From Anaerolineae bacterium (GTDB lineage Bacteria; Chloroflexota; Anaerolineae; 4572-78; J111): 64,000 nt of DNA. The stretch spans positions 183,966 through 247,965 of the forward strand of contig JAKLJP010000008.1 in the NCBI GenBank assembly GCA_023151115.1, given 5' to 3'. Each line of letters opens with the position of its first letter. The first letter of the stretch is position 1. The translations under genes were made by a program, and so were the position numbers. Positions 1 through 10,400 of this stretch are shown here, piece by piece. The notes beneath the pieces were generated by a model. That model was not told the DNA's origin and did no database searches. It saw only the letters and a list, made by a program, of their open reading frames with translations.

Positions 1-2
1 TT

Positions 3-42
3 CCCAATTCGTTTCCAAACTCCAGTTTGGGAACGAATTGGG
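3..42. repeat. Palindromic repeat, family E copy 1
   Basis: Two 19-bp arms (3-21 and 24-42) are reverse complements with one mismatch around a CC centre. The arm core CGTTCCCAAACT recurs in the interrupted palindrome at 44919-45054. No target duplication can be judged because the copy lies at the window edge. Confidence 0.75.
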
Positions 43-81
43 GGAGAAGTGTTCAGTTCATATTCCTTAGACGCCCATATC

Positions 82-117
82 AGGCCAGGAGTTGCCCTAA
101 GAACTCCTGGCCTTTTT
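82..117 (+). terminator. Rho-independent terminator of a gene upstream of the window
   Basis: A perfect 12-bp stem (82-93 with 102-113, AGGCCAGGAGTT against its complement) closes an 8-nt loop and runs into TTTTT. It lies upstream of mreB, so it probably ends a plus-strand gene that starts before the window. Confidence 0.85.
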
Positions 118-137
118 GCGGGTCTTAGCCGAGAGAG

Positions 138-165
138 TTGCTCATCTTGTAAATTAAGTTACAAT
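138..165 (+). promoter_or_regulatory. Candidate sigma-70 promoter of mreB
   Basis: TTGCTC (138-143), a 16-bp spacer and TACAAT (160-165) stand 37 bp before the chosen mreB start and just after a strong terminator. Found by eye only. Confidence 0.5.
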
Positions 166-202
166 ATGCCGATTGCAACCGGGAAGGTTATCAGAACAAC
201 TT

Positions 203-1216
203 ATGTTTGAAAAGAAAATAGGGGTAGATTTAGGCACCTTTAGTATCCTGATTTATATGAAAGGCCGCGGTATTGTGCTGCAAGAGCCTTCGATTGTGGC
301 CATTTCCCAAAAAGATGACCGGATTGTGGCCATTGGCGAAGAGGCCAGAGCGATGTTGGGCCGAGTTCCTGAAGCCATTGAAATTACCCGGCCTTTACGC
401 AACGGGGTGATCGCCGATTACTATGTAACCGAAAAAATGTTGGACTTTTATATCGAGCGGCTGGTGGGGCGGTTTCGTTTATTCCCGCCGGAGGTGATGA
501 TCAGCACGCCCGTCGGCATCACCAGCGTCGAGCGGCGAGCCGTGGAAGACGCGGCCCGGAAGGCCGCCCGGCGGCAGGCTTACACCATTCCCGAACCGTT
601 AGCGGCCGCTATCGGCGCGGGGATGCCTATTGACACCCCTACCGGCAATATGGTGGTGGATATTGGCGGCGGCACCAGTGAAGCCGCCGTGATTGCTATG
701 AACGGGATTGTCACCAGCAACTCGATTCGGGTGGCCGGGATGAAACTGGATGAGGCCATTGTTAACTATGTTCGCCGTAAGTATAACCTGGTCATCGGCG
801 AGCAGACAGCCGAAGAGATCAAAATCAATATCGGCAGCGCCACACCGCTGGAAGAACCGTTGGAGATGGAAGTCAAAGGGCGCGATCAGGTAGCCGGGTT
901 GCCGCGCACCATCAAAATTGTCTCTGATGAGGTCACAGAGGCTATCAACGAGCCACTGTTGGCGATTACCGGTGTGGTTAAAAGCGTGCTGGAACGAACA
1001 CCGCCAGAGTTGGCTTCCGACATCATTGACCGGGGCGTTATTATGACCGGCGGCACAGCTTTGTTGAGAAATTTAGACCTGTTGCTAACCCGGCAAACCG
1101 GCGTGCCTTGTTATGTAGCCGATAATCCGGTTGCTTGTGTAGCCTTGGGCGCCGGTTATGGTCTGGAAATCCGGGAAGCGTTAGAGCGAGCTGCCTCGCC
1201 GTATTACGCTTATTGA
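203..1216 (+). CDS. mreB: Rod shape-determining protein MreB
   Basis: A 337-residue actin-like ATPase that forms membrane-associated filaments guiding lateral cell-wall synthesis. The N-terminal phosphate-1 loop ([19 protein letters not shown]) departs slightly from the usual DLGTANTLIY. Phosphate-2 ([14 protein letters not shown]), the adenosine motif ([15 protein letters not shown]) and the C-terminal ALGAGYGLE segment are all present, and the length is normal. The ATG at 203 was chosen because the family alignment begins there ([11 protein letters not shown]); a TTG at 173 in the same frame would add ten unrelated residues. No mreC or mreD follows. The gene faces rex with a shared terminator between them. 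Having no cell-wall partners next door is mildly unusual. Confidence 0.93.
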   Translation: MFEKKIGVDLGTFSILIYMKGRGIVLQEPSIVAISQKDDRIVAIGEEARAMLGRVPEAIEITRPLRNGVIADYYVTEKMLDFYIERLVGRFRLFPPEVMISTPVGITSVERRAVEDAARKAARRQAYTIPEPLAAAIGAGMPIDTPTGNMVVDIGGGTSEAAVIAMNGIVTSNSIRVAGMKLDEAIVNYVRRKYNLVIGEQTAEEIKINIGSATPLEEPLEMEVKGRDQVAGLPRTIKIVSDEVTEAINEPLLAITGVVKSVLERTPPELASDIIDRGVIMTGGTALLRNLDLLLTRQTGVPCYVADNPVACVALGAGYGLEIREALERAASPYYAY

Positions 1217-1240
1217 GTTGGCTCATAGGGTTGGATTGAT

Positions 1241-1273
1241 AAAAAAACCGCGTTCCTGACGCGGTCTTTTTTA
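1241..1273. terminator. Bidirectional terminator between mreB and rex
   Basis: A stem ACCGCGT/ACGCGGT (47-53 and 59-65 of the 1200s) has an A-tract before it and a T-tract after it, so it can end transcription from both convergent genes. Confidence 0.88.
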
Positions 1274-1278
1274 TACCA

Positions 1279-1899
1279 TTAGACCAGATAGTAGGTCATC
1301 CGTTGAAGATGAACTACTGGGTCAATGTATTGCACCTGGACCTGTTCCGGTACAGTCAAGGTAATGGGGGCGTAGTTCAAAATGGCTCTGACACCGGCTT
1401 CGATTAACAAGTCGCTCACCGACTGAGCCGCTGACGCCGGTACGGCGATAATTGCCATTTTGATTTTTAATTGGTTAATAACTTGGGCCAAACTCTTCAT
1501 ATCGTAAACTATTTTGCCGTTGGTTTCCTGACCAATTTTGGCCGGATCGTTATCAAAAATGGCTTCAATATGGAAACCCTTAGTGGCAAATCCGCCATAA
1601 TGGGCAATAGCCTGGCCTAAATCCCCAAAACCCACCAGCGCAACGGCCCAATCCCGATCCACATGCAAGATTTTGGAGATCTGTTCGCGCAAATAGTTGA
1701 TTTCGTAGCCTGTCCCCTGCTTGCCAAATTCCCCAAAGTGAGATAAATCTTTGCGAATTTGGGCCGAGCCAATGCCCAATTTTTGTCCAAGCTCTTGGGA
1801 CGAAGTAAACTCCTGACCCGCCTCATAAAGAAGGTTAAGCGCCCGTAAATAGATAGGCAGCCGTCCAATGACGATATCAGGAACTTCAACACCAGCCAT
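1279..1899 (-). CDS. rex: Redox-sensing transcriptional repressor Rex
   Basis: A 206-residue dimeric repressor that senses the NADH/NAD+ ratio and controls fermentation and respiration genes. The N-terminal winged helix (about residues 10-80) carries the family signature [20 protein letters not shown]. The Rossmann NAD(H)-binding fold follows with [13 protein letters not shown], and the C-terminal ILNYAPI segment and domain-swapped helix are typical. Length is normal. Rex operators resemble TTGTGAA-N6-TTCACAA. Upstream only one half-site, TTGTGAA at 1968-1974, is visible, so autoregulation is possible but weakly supported. It stands alone between convergent mreB and the next minus-strand gene. 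Confidence 0.95.
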   Translation of the reverse strand: MAGVEVPDIVIGRLPIYLRALNLLYEAGQEFTSSQELGQKLGIGSAQIRKDLSHFGEFGKQGTGYEINYLREQISKILHVDRDWAVALVGFGDLGQAIAHYGGFATKGFHIEAIFDNDPAKIGQETNGKIVYDMKSLAQVINQLKIKMAIIAVPASAAQSVSDLLIEAGVRAILNYAPITLTVPEQVQVQYIDPVVHLQRMTYYLV

Positions 1900-2064
1900 T
1901 TGTATATGCCTTCCTTAGCCCAAGATATTAATAAGCAAATTTGATGGAATAAAAGGTGGACAAATGCTTGTGAAAGTGAAACTTAGAACTATCTTACCAT
2001 AAATTAGTACAATGAGCAACAGCCGCCGTATCAGTTTGAGCTAAAGAGAGTAAACCGGCCAAAG

Positions 2065-2766
2065 TTACCGATTTGTTCTCATAAGGCCGTACTTGAGAAT
2101 AACATAGATGGCTCTAATCCCGTCTTTCCACTGGATTTTCTTGCCCTCCTCGTAAGTCCGGCCGTAATAAGAAATACCAACTTCGTAAACAGCACAGTTC
2201 AAGCGAGCCACTTTAGCCGTAAATTCTGGTTCAAAGCCAAACCTGGCTTCCTTTAGTTCTATTTTTTCCAAAATGCTCCGTTTGAAAACCTTGTAACAAA
2301 CCTCCATATCCGTTAAATTCAAGTCGGTAAACATATTGGAGAGGAGGGTTAATAATTTGTTACCAATCGAATGCCAGAAGTAAAGCACTCGATGCGAGTC
2401 GCCGCCGGCAAAGCGAGAGCCAAAAACCACATCGGCTTTGCCCTCCAGGATTGGTTTCAATAGCTTTGGATATTCATGGGGGTCGTATTCCAAATCGGCG
2501 TCCTGGATGATGATAATATCACCGGTAGCGTGACGAAAGCCGGTTTGCAGCGCCGCGCCTTTGCCTTTATTTCTTTCATGAAAGACAATTTTTATGTTCT
2601 CACGACCTTCAAGGGTGCGCAGATATTCCCTGGTGGGATCGGTTGAACAGTCGTCTACAATAACCAGCTCTCGATCGAGCGATAATTGAACTTGCAGAAC
2701 TTTTTCAACAATGGCGGCAATGGTTTGAATTTCATTGTAACAGGGGATCACAATAGAGACTTTCAT
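2065..2766 (-). CDS. GT2 family glycosyltransferase (dolichol-phosphate-mannose-synthase-like)
   Basis: A 233-residue GT-A fold enzyme that probably transfers a sugar from a nucleotide donor to a polyprenyl phosphate or another lipid acceptor. Visible are the family start [15 protein letters not shown], the donor-binding VDDCSTDPT, the DXD-type [12 protein letters not shown], the GSRF segment and a long amphipathic part without clear C-terminal membrane helices. The start was placed at the ATG at 2766 because the motif begins directly after it; 43 extra upstream in-frame residues show no homologous look. It is divergent from the amidohydrolase gene, and the acceptor cannot be named from sequence. 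Confidence 0.9.
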   Translation of the reverse strand: MKVSIVIPCYNEIQTIAAIVEKVLQVQLSLDRELVIVDDCSTDPTREYLRTLEGRENIKIVFHERNKGKGAALQTGFRHATGDIIIIQDADLEYDPHEYPKLLKPILEGKADVVFGSRFAGGDSHRVLYFWHSIGNKLLTLLSNMFTDLNLTDMEVCYKVFKRSILEKIELKEARFGFEPEFTAKVARLNCAVYEVGISYYGRTYEEGKKIQWKDGIRAIYVILKYGLMRTNR

Positions 2767-2829
2767 CCAAATCCTCGAATAATCGGGCGCTAGGGTAAAG
2801 GTGGATAAACTCGGTGCAACTGGGGCAGT

Positions 2830-2859
2830 ATTATATAACCCATGTTCAAGGGGTCGCAA
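2830..2859 (-). promoter_or_regulatory. Candidate promoter of the GT2 gene
   Basis: On the minus strand TTGCGA (2854-2859), an 18-bp spacer and a perfect TATAAT (2830-2835) lie 64 bp before the chosen start at 2766. The good -10 supports the trimmed start. Confidence 0.5.
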
Positions 2860-2921
2860 ATGAGAGCGGAGTTTACTCAGCAGGCCAACCAACACTCACA
2901 TTCCTGGCAAATCAATCACAA

Positions 2922-2950
2922 TTGACCTTAAGCCGGGACGCGGTTAAAAT
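2922..2950 (+). promoter_or_regulatory. Candidate promoter of the SsnA-type gene
   Basis: TTGACC (2922-2927), a 17-bp spacer and TAAAAT (2945-2950) lie 37 bp before the ATG at 2988, with GGGAG at 2974-2978 as ribosome-binding site. Confidence 0.65.
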
Positions 2951-2987
2951 GAAGTCAATCATCTCTATTTCCAGGGAGAACAACACT

Positions 2988-4328
2988 ATGTTGATCATCA
3001 ACGGCACTGTTTTAACTTTTGGCAGCGATAAACGGGTTTTACCTTATGGCGCAGTTTATTATGAGGACGACACCATTATTGAGGTGGGCCGCACCGCCGA
3101 TTTGCAGCGCAAATACCCCCAGGCTGAGCAATTGGATGCCGCCGGTAAAATTGTCATGCCAGGCATGATCTGTGGTCACACCCATTTTTATGGGGCTTTT
3201 GCGCGGGGCATGGCTATTCCCGGCGCGTCACCCGAAAATTTCATGCAAATTTTAGAGCGGCTGTGGTGGAAAGTAGACCGGGCCTTGACCCTGGAAGACA
3301 GCAAATACAGCGCCCTGGTCGGCCTGGTTGACGCCATTCGCCACGGCACGACCACCTTGATTGACCACCACGCCAGCCCGAACCATATTGAGGGTTCACT
3401 CGATGCTCTGGCCGAGGCGGCCAGCGAGTCGGGCTTGCGGGTGGGGTTGTGTTATGAAGTGACCGACCGCAACGGGCCGGAAGGAGCGTTGGCCGGTATT
3501 GCCGAGAATGTGCGTTTTCTCAAACGGCGGCGCGCCAACCCCGACCCCAAATTGGGCGCGTCGTTTGGCCTGCATGCCGCCTTCACCCTGAGTGATGAAA
3601 CGCTGGAGGCCTGCGTGGATGCGGCCAAAGGGCTGGCAACCGGCTTCCACATCCATGTGGCCGAAGACAAAGCCGACGAAGCCGACAGCCTCAAAAAATA
3701 CGGCCTGCGGGTGGCCGAGCGCCTGGAGAAAAAAGGTATTTTGGGGCCAAAAACGCTAGTCGCCCATGCTATTCACGTGGACGCGTATGAAATGGATGCT
3801 TTTCGAGCCACTCAGACCAAAATCAGCCACCAGCCGCGCAGCAACATGAACAACGCCGTCGGGGTGGCCGAGGTGGAAAAGCTGTTGAGCCGAGGCATTA
3901 CGGTTGGGTTGGGCAATGATGGCTTTAGCAACAATATGTTCACCGAAATCCATACCGCTTATCTGCTGCACCGGATCAGCAAGGGCGACCCTCGCGTTAT
4001 GCCGGGCGACCTGCTCATAGAAATGGCCTTTAACCACAATGCCACTATCGCCGGCCTATTTTTCCCCAAGCCGGTTGGCGCCCTGGCCCCCGGCGCTTTC
4101 GCCGATATTATCCTGCTTGATTATGTGCCCTATACCCCACTGACCGACGGCAACTACCCCTGGCAGGTTATTTTTGGTATGGACGGTAGCCACGTCACCC
4201 ACACCATCGCCGGGGGCCAAATGTTGATGCGGGACCGGCAGGTGCTAACCCTGGACGAGAGAGCCATTGCCGAAAAGGCCACCGAACTGGCAGTAGAGGT
4301 CTGGCGGCGAGTGGCGGAGATGGATTAG
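2988..4328 (+). CDS. ssnA: SsnA-type amidohydrolase (putative aminohydrolase)
   Basis: A 446-residue metal-dependent hydrolase of the amidohydrolase superfamily, in the TRZ/ATZ and SsnA branch that deaminates purine- or pterin-like amines. Metal ligands are visible in HTHFYGAFARG, in the HIHVAED segment and in GLGNDGFSNNMF. Landmarks shared with the E. coli SsnA group are LWWKVDRALT, TTLIDHHASPN, RSNMNNAVGVAEVEKLL, the C-terminal DRQVLTLDE and a final WRRVAEMD. The ATG at 2988 has GGGAG upstream and a promoter. In enterobacteria SsnA sits with molybdenum hydroxylase genes. Here the nearest such genes are the XdhC-type ones near 29.4 kb, so any link is only suggestive. The substrate is unknown. 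Confidence 0.85.
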   Translation: MLIINGTVLTFGSDKRVLPYGAVYYEDDTIIEVGRTADLQRKYPQAEQLDAAGKIVMPGMICGHTHFYGAFARGMAIPGASPENFMQILERLWWKVDRALTLEDSKYSALVGLVDAIRHGTTTLIDHHASPNHIEGSLDALAEAASESGLRVGLCYEVTDRNGPEGALAGIAENVRFLKRRRANPDPKLGASFGLHAAFTLSDETLEACVDAAKGLATGFHIHVAEDKADEADSLKKYGLRVAERLEKKGILGPKTLVAHAIHVDAYEMDAFRATQTKISHQPRSNMNNAVGVAEVEKLLSRGITVGLGNDGFSNNMFTEIHTAYLLHRISKGDPRVMPGDLLIEMAFNHNATIAGLFFPKPVGALAPGAFADIILLDYVPYTPLTDGNYPWQVIFGMDGSHVTHTIAGGQMLMRDRQVLTLDERAIAEKATELAVEVWRRVAEMD

Positions 4329-4338
4329 TAACCCCCAA

Positions 4339-5691
4339 ATGTTAACCGTTATTATCATGCTCCTGGTCATTTTCCTGATGGTGCTGGCCACAGGCTTTTA
4401 CGTCGCCGCCGAGTTTGCCACCGTCAGCGCCCGCCGGACGCGGGTTAACCAGATGGCCGGTTCGGGCAATCGGCTGGCGAGTCTGCTGCTGCCGATCATG
4501 GAAAACAGTCACGCCCTGGACAACTACGTGGCCGCCTGCCAGGTAGGCATTACTATCTCTTCCCTTGTGCTGGGTGCTTACGGCCAAAACACTGTCGCCA
4601 CGGCGCTGACCCCACTCCTGGTCAGCGGGTTGAGCTTGGGCGAAGCCAGCGCTCACTCCATCTCTGTGACCGGCGTGTTGATCGTCTTGACCACCCTCAG
4701 CGTGGTGCTGGGCGAACTGTTCCCCAAATCTATTGCCATTCAATACCCCGAACAGGTGGCGCTGGCAACCGTTGTGCCGATGCGTTGGTCGCTGCTTGTT
4801 TTCCGGCCCTTGATCTGGTTTTTCAACGGCAGCAGCAACCTGATCCTCAGACTCTTTGGCACCCACCGCAGCGAGGAACACGCGCATGCCTATTCTCCGG
4901 CGGAAATCGAACTGCTTGTCACCGAAAGTCACGAAGGCGGGCTGCTGGACGCCGAGGAACAGCAGATGCTGCGGAACGCCTTTCGTCTGCGTGAATTGAC
5001 CGCTCGCCAGGTAATGGTTCCCCGCACCCGGCTGGTGGCCGCGCCGGTGGAGAGCAGCGTCAGCCATCTGCTGGACCTGATCTGCCGTGAAGGTTACACC
5101 CGTATCCCGCTCTACCAGGGTAAGATTGATAATATTGTCGGCTTTGTCCACTTAAAGGATTTGTTCCAACGGCACGTGCAAGGACAGCAGAGCATCCAGG
5201 GTATTGTCCGCGAAGTAATTTACGTGCCCGAAAGTCTGGCGGCCGCCGATGTCTGGGAGGCTTTAAACAAAAATCACCAGTACATCGCCATTGTTTTTGA
5301 TGAGTATGGGGGAACAGCCGGACTGATTACCTTTGAAGATTTGATTGAAGAGGTTTTTGGCGAGCTGCAGGATGAGTTTGACGCCGATGAACTGCCCCTG
5401 CTTTCTTCTGAAAAAGATGGCCGCCTGCGGCTGCGGGCTGATTTGTTGGTAGCAGATATCAATGAATATTTGGGGTTGGACCTGCCCCATGAGGGTGTAG
5501 ACACTCTGGGCGGACTTGTTTTTAGCGAACTGGGCCGGGTGCCGGTGGTGGGTGATGAGGTGACAGTGGGTACCCCGGAGGTAACCATCCGGGTTGAGGC
5601 AATGGAAGCGTTAGGCATTGCCGAGGTATCGCTCCAACTGCCGGTAGATACGCCGCCGCACATCGAGGAGTGGACTGGAGGAGTAATATGA
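4339..5691 (+). CDS. CNNM/CBS-domain membrane protein, CorC/HlyC-like (first copy)
   Basis: A 450-residue predicted ion (Mg2+ or Co2+) transport protein or regulator. The first part is a CNNM/DUF21 membrane domain with about four hydrophobic segments, including GFYVAAEFATVSARRTR and AACQVGITISSLVLGAYG. Two CBS domains lie at about residues 205-325 (RQVMVPRTRLVA; IAIVFDEYGGTAGLITFEDLIEEVFGE), followed by a C-terminal CorC_HlyC domain (YLGLDLPHEGVDTLGG). It starts 10 bp after the amidohydrolase and overlaps the second copy by four bases (ATGA), so all three may be co-transcribed. The name hemolysin used for this family is historical; transport is the likelier role. Confidence 0.9.
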   Translation: MLTVIIMLLVIFLMVLATGFYVAAEFATVSARRTRVNQMAGSGNRLASLLLPIMENSHALDNYVAACQVGITISSLVLGAYGQNTVATALTPLLVSGLSLGEASAHSISVTGVLIVLTTLSVVLGELFPKSIAIQYPEQVALATVVPMRWSLLVFRPLIWFFNGSSNLILRLFGTHRSEEHAHAYSPAEIELLVTESHEGGLLDAEEQQMLRNAFRLRELTARQVMVPRTRLVAAPVESSVSHLLDLICREGYTRIPLYQGKIDNIVGFVHLKDLFQRHVQGQQSIQGIVREVIYVPESLAAADVWEALNKNHQYIAIVFDEYGGTAGLITFEDLIEEVFGELQDEFDADELPLLSSEKDGRLRLRADLLVADINEYLGLDLPHEGVDTLGGLVFSELGRVPVVGDEVTVGTPEVTIRVEAMEALGIAEVSLQLPVDTPPHIEEWTGGVI

Positions 5692-7142
5692 AGCCAGGCG
5701 GAACATCTGTTACTCCCCGTATAATTTTGGTGGCAGGGGCCATTATTGCCGAAGGAGCAATCTTCAATGCCGCCGGGCCTCAATGGCGAAGTGTGGGTGA
5801 GGAACTGCCCAGGTTTGAAACTTTACTTATCCCCAGCCTGGTTATCATCGTGCTGGTGCTGTTGAATGGCTTGTTTGTGGCCGCGGAATTTGCCATTATC
5901 GGTGTCCGGCCTACCCAAATTGAGCAGTTGGCCAATCAAGGCCAATCGGTGGCCAGAGATGTCCTCTCTATTCTGGAATCGCCTCAGGAGCAGAATAAAT
6001 ATATTGCTACGGCTCAGTTGGGGATTACTATTGCCTCCTTGGGGTTGGGCATGTACGGCGAAACGCAGCTTTCGCATTTTATCGAGCCGTACCTGGCCCT
6101 GTGGTTGGGCCGTCTACCCGATGAAGCGATTATTTATACCATTGGCTACATCGTGAGCGTCAGCGTACTAACCTACCTGCACGTGGTCATCGGTGAGATG
6201 ATCCCAAAATCGTTGGCCTTGAGTACGCCGGTTAGAATGGCGTTGTTCGTAGACCGGCCCATGCGCTTCTCCGAAACCGTATTTGCGCTCCCTGTTGCCG
6301 TGCTCAATGGGATTGGTAATATGCTGCTCCGGCTCTTTCGTATTCCTCCCGCCGAAGGACATGCCCGGCTGCACTCCCCGGAGGAACTGGATTTGATTGT
6401 GGCCGAAAGCGCCGAGGGTGGGCTGCTGAACGAGGGTGAAGAGGAGATGATCCACAACATTTTCAGTTTTAACGAGCGTCAGGTCAATCAGGTGATGACG
6501 CCTCGCCGCAAGGTAAAAGCCATTGCCCATGATACACCTCTGCCCGACCTGCTCACTTTGGTGGCCGAGAGCCAGCACAGCCGATTTCCAGTATACGAGG
6601 ATGATCTTGATCACATTATTGGCACGCTGCTGATGAAGGATTTGGTTTACCAGCAGTTACGCATGAAAGGTAAATTTGATATCCGGCTCTTATTACGACC
6701 GGCGCTGACCGTGCCCGAAAATTACCCGGTTGAAAAGCTGCTGGCTGCCTTTAAGCGCCAGCGCGTCCACATGGCGATTGTGCTGGACGAGTTCGGCGGC
6801 ACGGCGGGTATTGTGACCCTGGAAGATTTGGTGGAAGAGGTGGTGGGCGAAGTTCGTGATGAATTCGACCTGGAAACTGAACCATTAGTAGAAATTGGCC
6901 CCGGCGTGCTGGAAGTGGCCGGCCATTATCTGTTGGAAGACCTGGAAGAGTACGTTTACCTGGGCCGTGAAGATGATCTGCCCGACGTGGAAACTGTCGG
7001 CGGTTTGATTATGACCGAATTGGGCCGGCCGCCTCGTCAGGATGACCGGGTAACGTACAACGACATTCACTTTACAGTCCTGGCCGTTGACGGCTTGGCG
7101 GTAGCCCGCGTTCGTGTTGAGTACCCCGTTCCCACCGAATAG
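5688..7142 (+). CDS. CNNM/CBS-domain membrane protein, CorC/HlyC-like (second copy)
   Basis: A 484-residue paralogue of the preceding protein with the same order: CNNM membrane domain (NGLFVAAEFAIIGVRPTQIEQL; ATAQLGITIASLGLGMYG), CBS pair (NQVMTPRRKVKAI; MAIVLDEFGGTAGIVTLEDL) and a CorC_HlyC domain. Its start overlaps the previous stop as ATGA at 5688-5691, preceded by a strong GGAGGAG at 5677-5683, which indicates translational coupling. An extra N-terminal stretch of about 45 residues with one hydrophobic segment distinguishes it from the first copy. The two copies differ widely in sequence, so this is an old duplication, possibly forming a hetero-oligomer. Confidence 0.9.
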   Translation: MKPGGTSVTPRIILVAGAIIAEGAIFNAAGPQWRSVGEELPRFETLLIPSLVIIVLVLLNGLFVAAEFAIIGVRPTQIEQLANQGQSVARDVLSILESPQEQNKYIATAQLGITIASLGLGMYGETQLSHFIEPYLALWLGRLPDEAIIYTIGYIVSVSVLTYLHVVIGEMIPKSLALSTPVRMALFVDRPMRFSETVFALPVAVLNGIGNMLLRLFRIPPAEGHARLHSPEELDLIVAESAEGGLLNEGEEEMIHNIFSFNERQVNQVMTPRRKVKAIAHDTPLPDLLTLVAESQHSRFPVYEDDLDHIIGTLLMKDLVYQQLRMKGKFDIRLLLRPALTVPENYPVEKLLAAFKRQRVHMAIVLDEFGGTAGIVTLEDLVEEVVGEVRDEFDLETEPLVEIGPGVLEVAGHYLLEDLEEYVYLGREDDLPDVETVGGLIMTELGRPPRQDDRVTYNDIHFTVLAVDGLAVARVRVEYPVPTE

Positions 7143-7243
7143 AGTCTCAGTGGATCCAAATTTGAGAAGCCAGCACGCCCACGTGCGGCTCCGTGAGGCA
7201 CGTGGGCGTGCCTCACTCCTCGAAAATTGGATCTACTGAGTCT
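7143..7243. repeat. Family A miniature inverted-repeat element, copy A1 with variant core
   Basis: A 91-bp element (7148-7238) has ends CAGTGGATCC and GGATCTACTG and is flanked by an exact 5-bp duplication AGTCT (7143-7147 and 7239-7243). The ends match the other family A copies, but the central palindrome (GCACGCCCACGTGC and its mirror) is different. No coding capacity. Confidence 0.88.
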
Positions 7244-7485
7244 TAAAAAATTCGCAAGTTCCCCGCCCCTCCGTATCTTTTTCCTTCTGTAATAGACTTT
7301 CATAACGTGGAACTGCTTTTGACTTCTTCCATTCCTACCTGTTTGACTATCCCCACTATAACTTCCTGTGCTAAGGAAGTTCCAACAGTTAAATAAGCCA
7401 AAATGTGTTGCGCCTTGCGTATCCCGCCTGCATTACCTCACGTAAGACGCAACACGCAAGACGAACATCAGAAGGGGAAATAGTC
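7244..7485. other. Spacer with two hairpins before the dehydrogenase-cytochrome gene
   Basis: AACTTCC/GGAAGTT (7360-7381) forms a small hairpin. From 7404 to 7464 the words TTGCG and ACGCAA/CGCAAG are repeated and mirrored, one of the word-built hairpins seen across this window. No convincing -35/-10 pair was found. Confidence 0.5.
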
Positions 7486-10400
7486 ATGCCAAAATCCTGG
7501 TCAAAATTGATACTGCTTATTGGGTTCATGGTGATTGGTTTAACCGGTTTGTGGCTGCTGCTGGAAACTCAATCGGGGCTGGTGCAGGCTAAAGAAGTAA
7601 TGCCGGCTGCGACGTTTCACTCTTCAGTCCATCGCCCTGCGGCGGCCGAGTTTAATATTTCGATCAGCCAGGTAATTAGCTCTGGATTTGTCAGACCCGT
7701 GCAGGTAACTCATGCCGGAGATGGTTCAAATCGGCTCTTTGTAGTTGAGCAGTATGGTCGCATTCGCATTGTCAACAGCCCCGTCGTGACACCTTTTCTG
7801 GACATCAGAAGTATCGTCAGAAGCCCCGAACCGGGCGACAGTGGCGGCAGTGAGGAAGGTTTGTTAAGTGTTGCCTTTCATCCCAATTACGAAAGCAATC
7901 GCTTTTTCTACATCTATTACACCAACACCAGTGGTAATTTGGTGATCGCCCGTTATACCGCTTCGAGTACCAACCCCCACCTGGCCGACCCAACCAGCGC
8001 CCAGCCTATCTTGACCATCCCACATCCGACTCACAGCAATCATAACGGCGGACAGCTTATGTTTGGGCCGCTCGATGGCTACCTCTACATCGGCACCGGT
8101 GATGGCGGTAGCGGCGGCGACCCCGATGAGAACGCTCAAAATAAAAATGTTTTGCTGGGCAAAATGTTGCGAATTGATGTCAACAACGGCTCGCCTTATG
8201 CTATCCCGCCAGACAATCCTTTTGCCGGGGCAACCGCCGGGGCCGATGAAATTTGGGCTATCGGGGTGCGGAATCCTTGGCGGTTCAGTTTTGACCGAGG
8301 CGATAGTGGAGGGGGCGGCAGAGGCGACATATATATTGGCGATGTAGGGCAGGGTCAATGGGAGGAGATTAGTTATCAAGCGGCCGGGACGCCGGGTGGT
8401 GTTAACTTTGGCTGGGACTGCCGTGAGGGGCGGCACACTTTTGAGCCGGGCAACTGTAGCTCTGGCGTTGCCTTGACTGACCCCATTGCCGAGTATAGCC
8501 ACAGTTTAGGGGCATCGGTCACCGGCGGTTACGTATATCGCGGTAGTCTATATCCGGCGCTTTTTGGTTATTACTTTTATGCCGATTATGGTTCTGGCCG
8601 TATCTGGAGCATAACCAAAACCGGGGCGAATAGCTGGTCTACCCCCGAGCAAGAGTACGGCCCGCCAAATTCCACCTTTAGTGTGAGCGCTTTTGGTGAG
8701 GACGAACAAGGCGAATTGTATCTGTTGGATTACTTTGGCGGCACAATCCGCCGCCTGGCCGATGCCAACGGCCCCCAACCCAATCTGTCAACCTCAACCA
8801 AAAGTGCCTCGACTGCCCACGCCGACCCCGGCGAAACCGTCACCTACACCATCCGCATTAACAACACCGGCGGCCTGTCCACCCAAACCGCTTTCCTGAC
8901 TGATACGATTCCTGCCGGCCTGACCTATGTTCCCGGTTCGCTGGTAGCTACCGCAGGCGTGGTGGATAGCTCACAGTCCCCACTTTTGCGCTGGCAAGGA
9001 CCGCTCTCACCCGCCACAACTATCACCCTTACTTACCGAGTTACAGTTAATGCGGGCGCGGCCGGTAGTTTTGTCAATCAGGCCCGGTTGACCAGTTCGG
9101 ACCTCAGCCCGGTAACTCTCTCCGAGGCCATCTTTGCGCCGCGGCCGGCGCTCTTTACCGGCGTTGAAGATTTCTTTTTCCCCGGCACTCAGCCCAACCA
9201 ATTAACCGATACGATCCCCGACCCGGCTAGCTGCGATGTTTGCCACACCGCCCCCATTTATGATAAGTGGCGGGGCAGTATGATGGCTCAATCGGGGCGC
9301 GACCCGCTGCTATGGGCAGCGTTGGCCGTCGCCAACAGCGATGCCGGTGATGCCGGTGAATATTGTTTGCGCTGCCACACCCCCAAAGGTTGGTTTGAGG
9401 GCCGCAGCCATCCCGCCGATGGGTCGGCCCTGCAAAGCAGCGACATTCACACCGGAGTGACCTGTGAAATTTGCCATCGTATGGTTGATCCTATTGCTTC
9501 AACCAATGATCAAGCGGTGAATTTTGACGATGACATTCGGGCGGCCATAACTCCTTTTCTGCCCTCCGGTCACGTCGGCAGCGCCATGCTCATCCTCGAC
9601 CCGCAGGACCGGCGGCGTGGTCCCTTTGTACTCACCGGTATTCCCCACACGGCTTTCAGAACCGATTTCCTGGGCCAGTCCACGAATGCAGTGGCCGAGT
9701 CCCGGCTGTGTGGTTCGTGCCACAATGTGGATAATCCCACCCTCTCCTGGGATGGCAGCCGCTACTGGCCCAACAACAACGGTCTGGCTGCGCCTTCATT
9801 TGCCCAAGGCGAGCTTTTTCCCATCGAGCGGACCTATGACGAGTGGTTCAATAGCACCTATCGCACCAGCGGCGTTTTTGCGCCCCAGTTTGCCGGGGCC
9901 AAACCCAACGGCATGGTCAGCTCCTGTCAAGATTGCCATATGCGCCGGACCACCGGCAAAGCGGCCGAAGACATCTATAACCCGGTCAACCGCGATTGCG
10001 CCGCCGCCGGCTGCCTGCCGGAACACGACCTGGCCGGCGGCAACACTTGGGTCCCCCAGATTTTGCAGGATCCTCGCTGGCGGCTCAACAGCGCCAGTGA
10101 CTCGGCCAAGCTCAATACTACCATCCTTCGGGCGCGGGAGATGCTGCAAAAGGCCGCCACTATCTCGGTCACGCTGACCAGCGCCGGAGCGAACAAAATC
10201 GCTACCGTGCGGGTGACCAATCAGACCGGTCACAAACTGCCCACCGGCTACCCCGAAGGCCGGCGCATCTGGCTTAATTTGCGAGCCTATGATGGTGATA
10301 ATAATTTGATTTTCGAATCAGGGGCGTACAATCCTGCCATCGGCGTGCTGACCGAAGACCCGGCTATCAAAATCTACGAGGCCAAGCAAGGTATGAGTTC

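Noticed and set aside
1968..1974. Rex operator upstream of rex
   Set aside because: Only one TTGTGAA half-site is visible; the mirrored half is absent, so no operator is called.
4342..5151. A 269-residue minus-strand open frame
   Set aside because: It lies fully opposite the first CNNM/CBS gene, is rich in Gln, His and Arg as antisense frames of GC-rich genes are, and has no recognisable domain.
4339..7142. Assembly duplication of the CNNM/CBS gene
   Set aside because: The two proteins differ throughout, including an added N-terminal part in the second, so it is an old paralogy.
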